From Acanthochlamys bracteata (Eukaryota > Streptophyta > Magnoliopsida > Pandanales > Velloziaceae), in contig CM034128.1 of the NCBI GenBank assembly GCA_019914995.1, positions 2,482,501 to 2,546,500 of the forward strand: a stretch of 64,000 nucleotides of DNA, given 5' to 3'. Made by a program: the position numbers and the translations under genes. Each line of letters begins with the position of its first letter. The stretch's first letter is position 1. The notes below the pieces were generated by a model, which searched no databases, was not told where the DNA came from, and worked only from the letters and a program-made list of their open reading frames with translations. Positions 24,050 to 35,122 of the stretch are shown piece by piece.

Positions 24050-27000
24050 ATTATTATACAATTCTCCCTGCTTTTCTTTTCTTACGGTTAATATAAGCGC
24101 TCGCTCCACTAGCGTTGGCTTCATTTCCACACACCCTGTTCTTTCTCTTTTCGTTTTTTCTCCCTTATTTTTATTTGTCTTCCTATTTACTTCTACTCGA
24201 TTTCCCCTTCTCCAGAAACCCAATAAATCGATTCCACGTACATTATATTTCTGTAATTTCATTTCCAGCTTTTTAAATCGTTCTATTTGGTTGAAATTTA
24301 AACTTTTCCAAATATTTTGTTGGTTAATTGTTATAATAGGATGGAGATTTAAGATTTAGGAGGTTTTCTTTCTGACTTTGCTAGTCTTATACGAGAATCG
24401 AGTTTTGGGTGAAAAAGTTTGATAGTGTTGGGGGTTGGATTTCTACGTCTAACCCTTTGTTTACCTATCTTATGGCGGGCGGGCTTATGATTTCTGGTGG
24501 CAAAGGAGCCACCTCGAGCCATACGTGTTTGTGTGAGAATATTTGTGGGAATCGTGATGGAGAAGAAAGTTAGAGTTTTTGTTAATTGACCATTTTAGAG
24601 GTGAGGAAGGTTGTTATTCTTGTTAATGTTGTTGTTATTGGCTCCGGGGATCGTGGCTTTCTAATTAGTGGAGGAAATTTAGCTAAATGAAATGTTTGAC
24701 AAGGATTAGAGAATGTTAATCATTTGAGAAGGATACTTTTCCAGGTAGTATGAATTGTGTGCTTAATGGAAATGTTTGGCGAGGATTAGAGAATGTTAAT
24801 CATTTGAAACTTGCTTTTCTTTATCGCTGGATACCTTCCTTGCATGAATAAATTGCTATCTCATTATAGCAAAAGTAAATAATTGTAGAAGAAATGATGA
24901 CGAAAAAGGGTTTGGTAGAAGCAGTTGGGTTGAGGTTCTTCTGGAATGTTTTTTACTTAGTGGTGTATTTGGAGCGCATGTCAGGCGAGTATTTGGCAAT
25001 TCACTACAACTTTTGTTCAGGTGTTTTTCGTGATAGGAAGCAATTTGCTGTTTAACAGTTGGCTATCTTTCTCTCAACTGAGCTATTCAGCAAATGCCTT
25101 AATACAGTTAGGGCTTGGATATGTCTTTTACATGTTGATTTTGGCCTATCATTCTATTTATGAAAAGGACTGAATGGCAGTAGAATATAGGCCAAAATTG
25201 CATTATGGGGATTTTTAAAAAAAAATGAAAAGCTTTTAGGTTGGGTTTTGGTAAAGTTGCACAAATATTGATAATAGTCATTCCCTAAAAACTAATCATT
25301 GAATTTCATGTTTAGTTAATGTGCTCACATTGTTCAACATGCTTTTCAATTTGTAGAAATGTGGTTTACTTACTAGTTGTTGTAAGCCATTTCTCTAAGG
25401 ATTGCACTTCTGTATGTACTTGTTTATGGGCCAATGTCATACTGCTCCATTATGGTGTACTTATGACATGTGATTAATGATGTTTGGTTTCTTTCTCTTA
25501 TGACATTGGAGCACATGACACTTCACTCTTTCTCCTGCTAGGTTTTATTTATATATATTTATTTATTTATTTTTTTTAGCCCATACTCTTCATACATAAA
25601 AGAGATATAAAGAAGAATAAAACGGTTGCATATTTTGTTGCATCCGTCCTGGTGATGGAGAAGGATGGATGAAAGAGAATTCCATTAGATGCAAAGTCCA
25701 ATCTAGATGGTATGTTTCAGCCCTTTTTTTCATATACTTCCGTATTGATTGTTAAATTTGGGTAAATGTATTATTATTCTTGAATTTGCATTTTAATTGC
25801 AAACTACATAGGTTTCTTATACGAATCAGCTGCACTGATAATATACAGCAATGATGGATGTATCATATGATAGTTGCCTACGTCTGGGCCACCGGCTATA
25901 ATTAATTCTTTATTGGAAGAAAATGCAACTTAGTTCTATGAGCTGTTGCTCAGAAGTTAGAACTTGTATGACTTAGTTCGAAGCTCATGCCAATATCATT
26001 GATCTTCTCGTCTGTGATATTTTCCTTGAGCATGTTGCATATGCTCTTCAAGTCTCTCTTTATTATACAACAGCTAATTCTAAGCTTTTGAAACTAAACA
26101 AACTTTTTGTTATATCTGTGAACAACTAGGTTAGGATTTAAAAATGATTACTTTTCTTGTGCTATGAACTTTCAGTGCTTTACAATTTGTAGCATAGTTT
26201 TATCAGTAGGACTCCTTTCATGTCTTGGAAGAAAATGCGACGAATAACTCTCCCTCTGAGAGTCAATTGATCTAGGGAGTGCTGATAGCTGTTATTGAGC
26301 TTGTGGAAGAGTTTGCTCACTATCTATGTGAACTATATAACTTAAAACATTGATAATTGGCGTGGGATTGAGACTTGTTCTTATAAATGCATCCGCGCCT
26401 TAGTATAAGAGTATAGTTCTTTACATTTACGATGTTATTATCTGCATAATTATGTTAAGTGATATTTCAGGCAACATAGTGTGGACTGTGCAGGATAAGC
26501 CAAATTAAAGCTGGGCTGTAGCTAATTATGTTCTCTTTTCCTTTCTACTCATATAATTCGTTGGTTGATTATTCAGGAATACAAAAGGGTTCCAAGCTTT
26601 CTTCAGTAGCGAAAAATGAACACAAAAGACACCTCCTCCAATTGAAGTTTCCTGAATTATCTTTAGATGAGTTAAAAGACAAAACTGACAACTTTGGATC
26701 AAAGTCTTTAGTTGAAGAAGGATCATATGGGAGGGTATGCATGCTGTCTGAATAATGGGAGCTGTAAAAAAGCACGATGCATCATGAGAGCTTGATTCTA
26801 TTGCCGAGTTTCTGACCCTGGTCAATCACTTCCTTCTAACATGCACTCTTGTTTTTGTGACCCAAAAGGAAATATGTAGCCATAATTTAGTTCTACAGAC
26901 ATCTTGTTTTTTGACATCTTAACTGAAGCATGAAAATTTATACAGCTACTTGGATATTGTGTTCAAGATGACCTCCGGCGTTAGCAGAATTCACAACTGT

Positions 27001-28000
27001 GGTTCTTTGCTTTGCATGGTGAATTTCATGTTACTTAACATTGTATATGTAGCTTATAATTTTGTGTTTTCTCATATTGGAACTATTAGAAAGTACAAAA
27101 ATCTTTTATCGTATCATCTAAGCCTCAGGTAATGTCCTTTTGTTCGAGGATTTTAAAGCAAATATTGTGGATTTCAATCATTCAAATCAAGATCCTGATA
27201 TGGCTGCATGTCCCATTATACCCGTTTTTTTTGGGAACATTTGGTTACCATACATCAGAGTAAGCAATAAGAAACTCTGAAGGTTCATAGGTTCAAATTC
27301 TCTCAAACATGAATCTTAAAATGTACTGTTCTTCTAGTTTGTGTAGTTATTTATGTTATCATCAGCATTATTTGTTATTCTTTGAGGTTGGGTTTACTTT
27401 ACAGTATATAGAAACATCTAGTTTGTTGAAACGACTGAAACTTTGTATAATCAGGGAAAGGAAATAAGCAATAAATCAAATTTGCTGCAACATTTGATAT
27501 TATGATCTCAAATAGTGTAATCAATTACTTGAATGTTATGTAGTCAAATAGTGTGAAAAATGTCTTACTGTTGCGAGTCCCTTCGCAACATTGTGTTATA
27601 TTTTAGTGTATTGAGGGAAGGCCCAAAAATTTTGTATTTATTTTTTGGTTTCCCTTAGTAGGAAACTCCAAGGCTAAATGAGGATAAGGTCAAGCAATGT
27701 GTAGATCCAAAGCTAGGTGGAGATTATCCACCAAAGGGAGTTTGCTAGGGTAACTCTTGGGTGCTGGTTTGGTTCTATTTGTACTAAAGGTAGTTCAACT
27801 TCTTCCTGCAGCAGTTGCAGCACTGTGTCCAGTACAAAGTGGAGTTCAGGTCGAAATGAGCTTAGTGGTAAAAGGCACTGACGCCCCTGCTTTCTCAGCC
27901 AATGCAGGCTCCTGCGCTGCCTGCTGATGTTGGTCCTGCTCCAGAGAATTTGGAAAGAAGTCTGAAGACATTTAGTTCTTTCATTTCTTCCATGTGGTTT
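24050..28000 (+). pseudogene. Decayed PTI1-like serine/threonine kinase
   Basis: PTI1-like kinases are receptor-like cytoplasmic kinases that relay signals from receptor kinases and AGC kinases. Pieces appear in family order. At 26575-26733 (after a TATTCAG acceptor) comes QKGSKLSSVAKNEHKR, then PELSLDELKDKTDNFG and EEGSYGRV, the juxtamembrane region and glycine loop. At 26750-26830 is a frameshifted remnant of the VAVK and DSIAEFLTLV region; near 26930-26990 of HENL..LLGYCVQDDLRR. At 27135-27205 is NVLLFEDFKANIVDFNHSNQ (the DFG region reads DFN), at 27663-27740 TPRLNEDKVKQCVDPKLGGDYPPKG and at 27805-27950 AALCVQYKVEFRS with the C-terminus. Middle kinase subdomains, including the HRD loop, are missing and stops are frequent. 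The pyrimidine-rich stretch with a TATA-like TAATATAAG near 24090 could be its old promoter and leader (inference). Confidence 0.75.
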
Positions 28001-28099
28001 TGGGCTAGTCTCATCCTTGGAATTCAGTGTAAAATTAAAATTGGTCCATTACAACTAGAGAACATAGCTTCGTGTAGGCTCCTTATTTCTGTCTTGTGA

Positions 28100-29300
28100 G
28101 ATTGGCTGTTGGCGTTCGTTCATTGTTGCTCTGCTGAGTAGATGCTGAGTTTAGGGCACTTGCGAGTTTCGTGAACTGCGATTTGTAATGTATGGTTCAA
28201 CAACCGAATATTGTTACTTGTTGCACCAGTGTCACTGATATTATCATGTAGATGCTGTAAAGTCGCGGTAATTTTACGAAGCTTTTATCTCTAGGGGGAT
28301 ATGGCTGCTCAAAATCTGTTCGTTGTTTCTCCCCCATTTCTAGTCATGATGATTGATTAAATTATTTATTTGTTTTGACTGTATAAATAACGATCAGCAG
28401 ATTTTCAGTAGCTATAGTTCTTCTTTTTATCTATGTATTAGAAGTTGTGCCCCTCTCTGCTTTATTATCCAGGCTTGGAAACTACTGAAGTTGTTTGGAG
28501 GCGTGTTTACCTATAACCTAAATTTTAATTTTTTTAAATTCATTTTTAATATAAAATAAATAAAAAATTTAAAATAAATGTTTTTTGTTAAAAAAAATTT
28601 CAAAATTTAATTTTAACATAAAATTAATATAAAAATTTATTCTTTATTAAATATTTTAAATTTAATATTTTAAATTTATTTAAAAAAATAAATTTATTTC
28701 AAAATAAAACACATGTTTGTGTTGCAGTTGCGAGCCTTTCAACTCAATTTATATGATAGTACTTTGGTATCTCTTTCTGAAGGTATTCTGCTATATTAAG
28801 AGTGTGTTTTAATAGACATAACAGAATTTTATGGAAATAAAAATTGATAAATAGAGCTTTTTAAAACATAAGTTGAAAGTAAAATTCAATTTTTATATTT
28901 TAATTATTTATTAAATAAATTAAAAATAAAAGTTTATTTTTAGTATTTAAATTTTATTTAGAATTTTTTATATAGTGATGCTGAATTGAAATTCTAAATT
29001 TCTATAATATATTAAAGTACAATGAACTAATTAGAACTTAAATTCAGACAGAAAATTTTAGAGCTAAACACACCTTTATAAGTGCTGATTGCTGACTGCA
29101 CCGATCTGCAAGCGTCAGTTCTATGATGTTTGCAGGTTTCTTATCTGAGGCAATGATTAGAAAGGATTCAAGTTCAAACCCACACACTTTTAAGGCCCAA
29201 TAAAGGCCCGTCTGTGTTTCGCCTACTTGCCGTCTTTATATTTCGGACATTTACGCGCTTCTCTCCCTTTGTTCGGTTCTCCTCCCGCTTTGCTCAGTGA
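28100..29300. other. Intergenic, AT-rich
   Basis: Very A/T-rich blocks at 28510-28720 and 28850-29050 have short terminal motifs (GGCGTGTTTACC at 28499; AAACACACC at 29063). They resemble small dispersed elements but were not resolved. The GEMIN2 promoter should lie in the last 200 bases. Confidence 0.4.
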
Positions 29301-29315
29301 GCGAATGAGCGAGCA

Positions 29316-32300
29316 ATGTCTACTCCATTTCCGCCGGAAGCTTCACGAACCCTAGCGTCGGGATCGAGAATCTTCTGCTTCGCTCCGTCCAGTGCCGAAG
29401 CAGGGTTGCTTTCTCGCACGCCGCCGGTGAGGAGGTACTCTGTCGCTGAGTTGGAAGCCATCCGGCCAACAGACCTTGATCAACAGCGGCGGTGGTGGGA
29501 AACAGAGGTCTATGGAAGGCTCGAGAGTTCTACTCGAAGTGAGTTTGATCAACTTCGGAGACCTAATCAACAGCAGGAGCAGCAAACGCAGCAGGACCAA
29601 CAACAACAAGGACGCGATGGGGGAAAGAACAAGAAGAAGAAGAATAAGAAGAAGACTGATAAGAATGAAACGGTGATGAAGAATACGGAGCGCGATGAAA
29701 TTCTAGGAGGTAATTTTAGTGTTGGTAATGATTTGGATTAGCTAGGTTGTTGTAATGGTTTTTAATTGATAATTTCCAAGTCCGACTGCTTTTCCACCGT
29801 TGATTTCGACGGAATCCTTTTTACTTTCGTTTCTATTTTTTCCATTTCTTTGGATCACGTGGTGGAATATGTGGTTTCTGCTCAAACATTTTTGTGGTAA
29901 TATTTGAAATATATCATTATGTGTGCTGGCTCAGGGCAAGTACTGGCAGAAGAAAATGCTGAGTTTGGAAGTGATGATACTTGGATCAGGGAAAGAAACT
30001 ACGTGATGGAAAAAGAGTGGGAGCATGAAGATGATTATGACGATGAGATCGGTTATGAAGAGTATGACAGTATAAGGAAACCTGCCTTTCTTGTTGAAGG
30101 AGAGCCTGATTTTGATTCTGGACCTCCTCTTGATGGATTCGAATACCTAAGACGTGTGAGGTATATTACCTATAATCTTTTGTTTGGAATGTCTTAGGGT
30201 TGGTCAGTTACTGTAGTGTCTTTGGAATTGTTCTTTAGCACCAGTTTTAGTATTAAGCCCCTTTTTTATGGCAATTTATTAGAGCATCTATGAGGGTGGC
30301 ATACGATTTGCCCTTCTTTCTTTCTCACTGGAGGAAGTTTATTGTTGTCTTGTGATACTATCAGAATATCAAGAAAGTGTAACACCACATGCTTCGATCA
30401 CCATCATGGCTTTAAATTTTCCTGAAAACAAACTTGAACTGCTAAATCCTTCGAAATCTCCCTTTTGACAATACTTTGTCGTTATGATTAGCTCAGTAAA
30501 AATGTAGTACTTAATGTTCTAGTTCTGTTGTTTGAAAATGGAAATTATGTGCTCTAATAAGCGTTAGATTTTATCAATTTAAAGTTTAAATTTTAGAAAG
30601 GACATATATTTGACTATTTGTTAATCTAAAGTGTGGATCGTGTTCAAGAGAGTTTAGTGATTGGGCACCTCTTCCAGTATTTTGACATAAAAAGCGACCT
30701 CACTAAACCTCTGCGATGACCTAGCCTACATTGAGAACTCATTTTTTCCTGTTGCTATCAATCTCTTTGCGTCCTTCTTAGCTGTATAGGAATTTGTTTT
30801 TTTTTTATTTCCTATCTTAGATGTTTTTCTTTTGTAATGCTCCAATCCACGACTATCTTCACGTCTGTTTTCATGTGCTTTTATAGTGAAACACAACAAC
30901 AACAAAAAATTAACAATGTCTGAATCATACTTCTTAGACCTTAAGTTGTGATTCTTTTTTCTCTGGGATAGTAGACTGTGTACTCTGTTGAAGTGATATT
31001 CGTTCTTTCCACTTCAGTTAACAGATCTAAGTTTCATTCATATCAAGTTTCGCAAGTGCTTCTTGGATTCCCCAAAAATTGGTAAAAGGAAGATTTTACC
31101 TTGTATATCCTTATACATACATTCTCAATAAGTTGTAAATACTGTATATATTTCGTCATCTCATCTCATTTTGGTAAGTTCATACTGGATGGTTTGTATG
31201 TTTGTCGAAGTTATCTTCTTTTCATCTTGGATGTAAATCACTGATAATTATTGAGTATGCTTACTGGATTGAATTTAGGTTGCCTTGTAATACAATTGAT
31301 GCCCCATATGAGCTTTTATCTAATTGTTAGATGTGGTCATATGTTATGTTTGCACATGCCCCAATTAAATTTTTGCACGATCAGTTAGTTAGAGAACCTC
31401 CTGATTTGAATAATCAGTTTACCTGGAGGGAACTTTGCTTTGACATGAATAGATGCAGCCTTTGCTTTGATCTTCAAAAAGATATTTTCAGAGTAGATGA
31501 ATATGCATCTCAAATTGCGTATTGTCTCATTGTCTATGATGATAGGTGGGAAGCATCACAGATTCCAGATGTTAAAGTTGTCAAACTTGATTCAACTAAA
31601 CTCAAAAGCGAACAAACACCTTACATGCCTGACATCCCAGAAATACCAGAGTGCCCCACCAATTTGTTGCCATCAAAGGATTGGGAAGCCAGTTTTCTTG
31701 CTGAGTTTTCAGATATTAGAAATGTAAGTCAATTCCTTTTTGAAATGCTTGATATTAATAATCATCTGTTTACTATCTCTTAACTTACATGTAGATGGGG
31801 AAAAAAATAATTTCCTTTCTTCCTCAAGTTTTATGTTTTAAGATGGTCTATAACAATGCACAGCACAATTGGATGCAGTTAATAGGAAGGTTTGAAAATT
31901 TGTCGGTTAAGTAGACTTGTTAAACAAGTGGTTGAGGGTAGCATCACATCTGCCCTATTTACTTATGGTACTAAGATAGAAGGTACACATTGTTAGTTGA
32001 AGATGAACTTTTGTTAATTTAGTAGACACGCATTACATTTTCAATTGTTTTAAGAGATACGTCCAGATGTCTATGCAATTGCATTGATATTTGTAGCCTA
32101 ATACCATTTAGTTCAGATAACTAGGTTCCAACAACTTATATGAGTAGCTTGGCCATTTCGCTGGCATTAAACAAAAGCTAAAGCTGGCGTTGAACCCTTT
32201 AATCAAGACCATCCAACACTTGCTTAAAGCGAGCTTTGTACAAGAAGCTTGGTGTTGGTGGCATGAAGGGAGTAGTCGCTCCAGGTCTGCTTGATTTGTT

Positions 32301-32927
32301 GATATCTACTCTATATTCTCATAGTTATATACCATTGTCTTGAGTCAAACTGGGTCCAAATCGATGACCACAAACGGCAGTCCAGTATTCAGCTAAGTAA
32401 ACCCAAAGCATGGAGCACCTTACGCACATCTGGATGATACAATATGAACCTAAGCTTTCTCAGACATCATTAACTGGGTTATGCAGATTTTTAATTAACT
32501 TCATCTTTTCTGCCAGGCATTTTCTGAATCTGAAAATTCCATGGACCAGTCTGATTGTAGCGATAGAGAAGTCACACACAAAAGATTGAACTTTAGTCAG
32601 TGGCCCGAGGATTTTCCAACAATGACTACTCTTCTTTCCATGAATGCTAATTCTAGAGCTGCATTCCTGCGCAGATGCATAGACTTGTTTGAGGAATCGA
32701 AAACACTATCAAGGGATAAAGGCTTGTGGTTATTTGCTCTTTGCGCAGCAGTGGATATTCCTCTTCTCCCTGAGACGAGTGCTTCACTTAGGTGTCTTCT
32801 TCGTAAGTGCTCAACCCTTTTGGCTGGAAAGACTGAGCGTGATGATGAGGTTGCAATGCTGAGCATTCTGGTAACAATCTCTGGCAAGTACTTTGGTCAA
32901 TCAGAGAAACGATACATGCGACGTTGA
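29316..32927 (+). CDS. GEMIN2: Gem-associated protein 2 (GEMIN2/SIP1, spliceosomal snRNP assembly)
   Basis: GEMIN2 binds the Sm-protein pentamer and assists snRNP core assembly. Exons 29316-29709, 29935-30160, 31546-31723 and 32517-32927 join in phase to 402 residues. The N-terminal exon is plant-type, with a Gln-rich stretch and a Lys-rich tract (residues 104-113, possible nuclear signal). Exon 2 is acidic (EHEDDYDDEIGYEEYD) and ends PPLDGFEYLRRVR. Exon 3 gives RWEASQIPDVKVVKLD, the Sm-binding strand typical of the family. Exon 4 carries the helical C-terminal domain (RDKGLWLFALCAAVDIPLLP, ASLRCLLRKCSTLLAGK, DDEVAMLSILVTISGKYFGQ). The large intron before exon 3 is open in one frame from 31331 but in the wrong phase for exon 2. 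Part of exon 4 is duplicated at 33948-34001. Confidence 0.87.
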
Positions 32928-33252
32928 AAACTGTATCGGTGAGAGTGTCTGTGGCAGCTGATCCTTGTAATGCCTGAAGAGATGAAATTTATTTTTGTAA
33001 ATCTTTGAAATGTTTCCCTTTCTAGGGATTTCTGTGACCTTGTATATGTAATGTATATGCAATATGACTGACAGTCAGTTCATACTATCCTGTGGGATTT
33101 GTCCATTGTATTCAACATCTTAAAACTTCAAGATATTGGAAACAAAAATTTCTGACTACACTGCTGTAGTTGTTATCTGGTTAGTAGAGATGCTGAACTC
33201 ATCAGTAACATACACTATTTCGAGGTCATGCATAAGCTCCGATATTGGTCAA

Positions 33253-33278
33253 TTACCTGAGGATATGAAGGGAAGGAC
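33253..33278. repeat. 26-bp direct repeat, copy 1
   Basis: TTACCTGAGGATATGAAGGG plus GAAGGAC-type continuation occurs here and again exactly at 33444-33469. The second copy covers the 3' end and splice donor of a possible minus-strand signal-peptide exon. Confidence 0.8.
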
Positions 33279-33443
33279 ATTCAAAGTCGCACATCAACAT
33301 ACACATCTTGTCTACGACTGATTATTGTTCTCAATTTGAATTTGAAATATCGTCCCTCATGTCTGAAAAACATGTCGTTATAATCATGACGGGTATAACA
33401 TCTGTAAGGTTGTAATTATCCACATGCTGATGTACTTGAGTAC

Positions 33444-33469
33444 TTACCTGAGGATATGAAGGGAAGGAC
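33444..33469. repeat. 26-bp direct repeat, copy 2
   Basis: Exact second copy of the 33253-33278 repeat, 191 bases away. On the minus strand it reads through CCTCAG|GTAAGT-like donor sequence. Confidence 0.8.
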
Positions 33470-33521
33470 CACTAGGAGGAAGAACATGAATACTGCAGAA
33501 GCCTTTTTTCATGGATGCCAT
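33448..33521 (-). pseudogene. Possible first exon of a small secreted protein (frameshifted)
   Basis: On the minus strand an ATG at 33521 gives MASMKK. One frame over, the exon continues SAVFMFFLLVVLPFISS, a convincing hydrophobic signal-peptide core, up to a strong donor (CAG|GTAAGT at 33448/33447). A TATA-like CTTATATAG lies at 33631-33639, about 110 bases upstream. The reading frame must shift by one base between MASMKK and the hydrophobic run, so the exon looks broken unless translation starts at the internal Met. I found no convincing downstream exon; the protein class cannot be named. Confidence 0.3.
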
Positions 33522-33947
33522 CTGAAACAAATCAAGCCAATATGTTTTCAAGTGTTATGATCAGTACGTAGCGTGAGCAACAACATATTAGAGGCAACCC
33601 GCATGTATAAGCCAGCACCAAAATTTTATGCTATATAAGTAATTTTCTAACCTCATATGTATTACGTGTAGTACCGGTGGCGACGTCGACGACGATGGCC
33701 GCATTATAACCGTTATGTCTTTCACGTGTTGCGAGAATTAAAACCAAATGGGGAAGACGATCTTCTATTTTAAGGAATAAACATATTCATTACCATCACC
33801 CTATGGTAGACTTTACTCAAATTTATTTTTATAAAACCTCTCTCATTATGGAGTTAAGAAATCAATACCATATGCAGTTATAACTGAGTCAAGCATTTCA
33901 TCCAGTTGCAACCAGCTTCTAGTGTGTGTGTTTTGTTGTTGATGTTA

Positions 33948-34001
33948 CTCTTCTCCCTGAGATGAGCGCTTAGATTAGGTGGCTTCTTCGTACGTAGTGC
34001 T
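33948..34001 (+). repeat. Duplicated fragment of GEMIN2 exon 4
   Basis: The sequence CTCTTCTCCCTGAGATGAGC and the following GGCTTCTTCGTA match GEMIN2 exon 4 at about 32760-32815 (CTCTTCTCCCTGAGACGAGT, GTCTTCTTCGTAAGTGCTC) with a few substitutions and a small insertion. Only this roughly 54-bp block is recognisable, so it is a relic of a local duplication. Confidence 0.65.
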
Positions 34002-35122
34002 CTATCTAATTAAGTGTAATGTAGACGTAATAACCAATAACTTTTGGACCAGAAGATGAACGAGGAGTTGGATCGGGGACAGTAAAGATTTCATGCACGC
34101 CGGCAAGTGAAAAGAAAAAGCCATCGACGTTGGAGGCAAAGACCGCGGCACCTTTTGCCGCTGATGATTTGGTGTTTTGCTCATATTCCGATATTCCTTT
34201 TATGGAGAAAACTTGGACCGGTGATCGTAAACAGAGAATCATATTTTGGAGAAGATCGAATTGGCATCTGGTGACGGGCGGGAGAAGGAAGATAAGTGAT
34301 AAAACGCTTTGCACCTGAGACCATGTTGAGCTTCCTGCACTTGCGCCGGCGGTGATTGAATTTTTTGAAGGATGTAATGGTGGTGGGCTGATCAAGAGCA
34401 ATACGTTGAACCAAGTTCAGGCCCAACGTTACAAACTTTGGCAATCAAGTGCGTATTTCTTTTGATACGAACTGAGTTTTCGATTGTGAATTTTCAAAAT
34501 AAATTATTTCAAATGTAAAGTTTAAAATGAGTTCAATTTTTGTGTTAGAAATTTGAAAGTAAAATTGTAGTATTAAACTTTGAATTGTAGAAGTAAAGCT
34601 TTTGTGAGAAAAGTTGAGTTTAGTTTTTTTTTTTGAAAATAAATTAGAAGCGAAATTTTTGAGAAAAAAATGAGCTAAAAGAGTTGATAAACACGCATTA
34701 ATTTGGAACTTTTGGCAAATATCCAGAGTTATAAAACGTCAATATATGCATTCACAACATCATTTTCCATTCTATTTATATGAATTTAATAAATATTATA
34801 ATATAAATTTTATTTAATTATTTTAAATTTTTGGATCAGTTAATATTTACAAATATAGGATAGTAAATTTGTTTATCATATAAACTATAATTATGTATTC
34901 ATGCATCAATAAAAAGAAAATTGAACTCTTGCTAGTGATATTACAAAGACCAAAATCAGTAGCCAGTCAATTTTGGTTACAACAATTAAAGCTGAAATCA
35001 TGAATTATATATATTGCAGTAACAAACTAGTTGTTATAACAAAACAAATCAAAATATAAATCCTCCTGTGTACATGCATGCTGTTACAAGCCACGTTACT
35101 ACTATATATCAACTGTTGATTA
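34002..35122. other. Intergenic; no gene recognised
   Basis: ORFs on the minus strand at 34006-34444 have no family motifs. From 34440 on the DNA is A/T-rich with possible small-element ends (AAACACGCATT near 34690). The 3' UTR of the nitrate reductase should occupy the last few hundred bases left of 35123. Confidence 0.4.

Noticed and set aside
31331-31545. In-frame upstream extension of GEMIN2 exon 3 (open frame beginning MWSYVMFAHAP)
   Set aside because: It lies in the intron. Joining exon 2 to an acceptor at 31330 gives the wrong phase, while the acceptor at 31545 gives the conserved RRVRWEAS junction.
34006-34444. Overlapping minus-strand frames of 60-131 residues
   Set aside because: Three mutually exclusive frames of similar length without recognisable motifs; most likely chance openings in a GC-richer patch.
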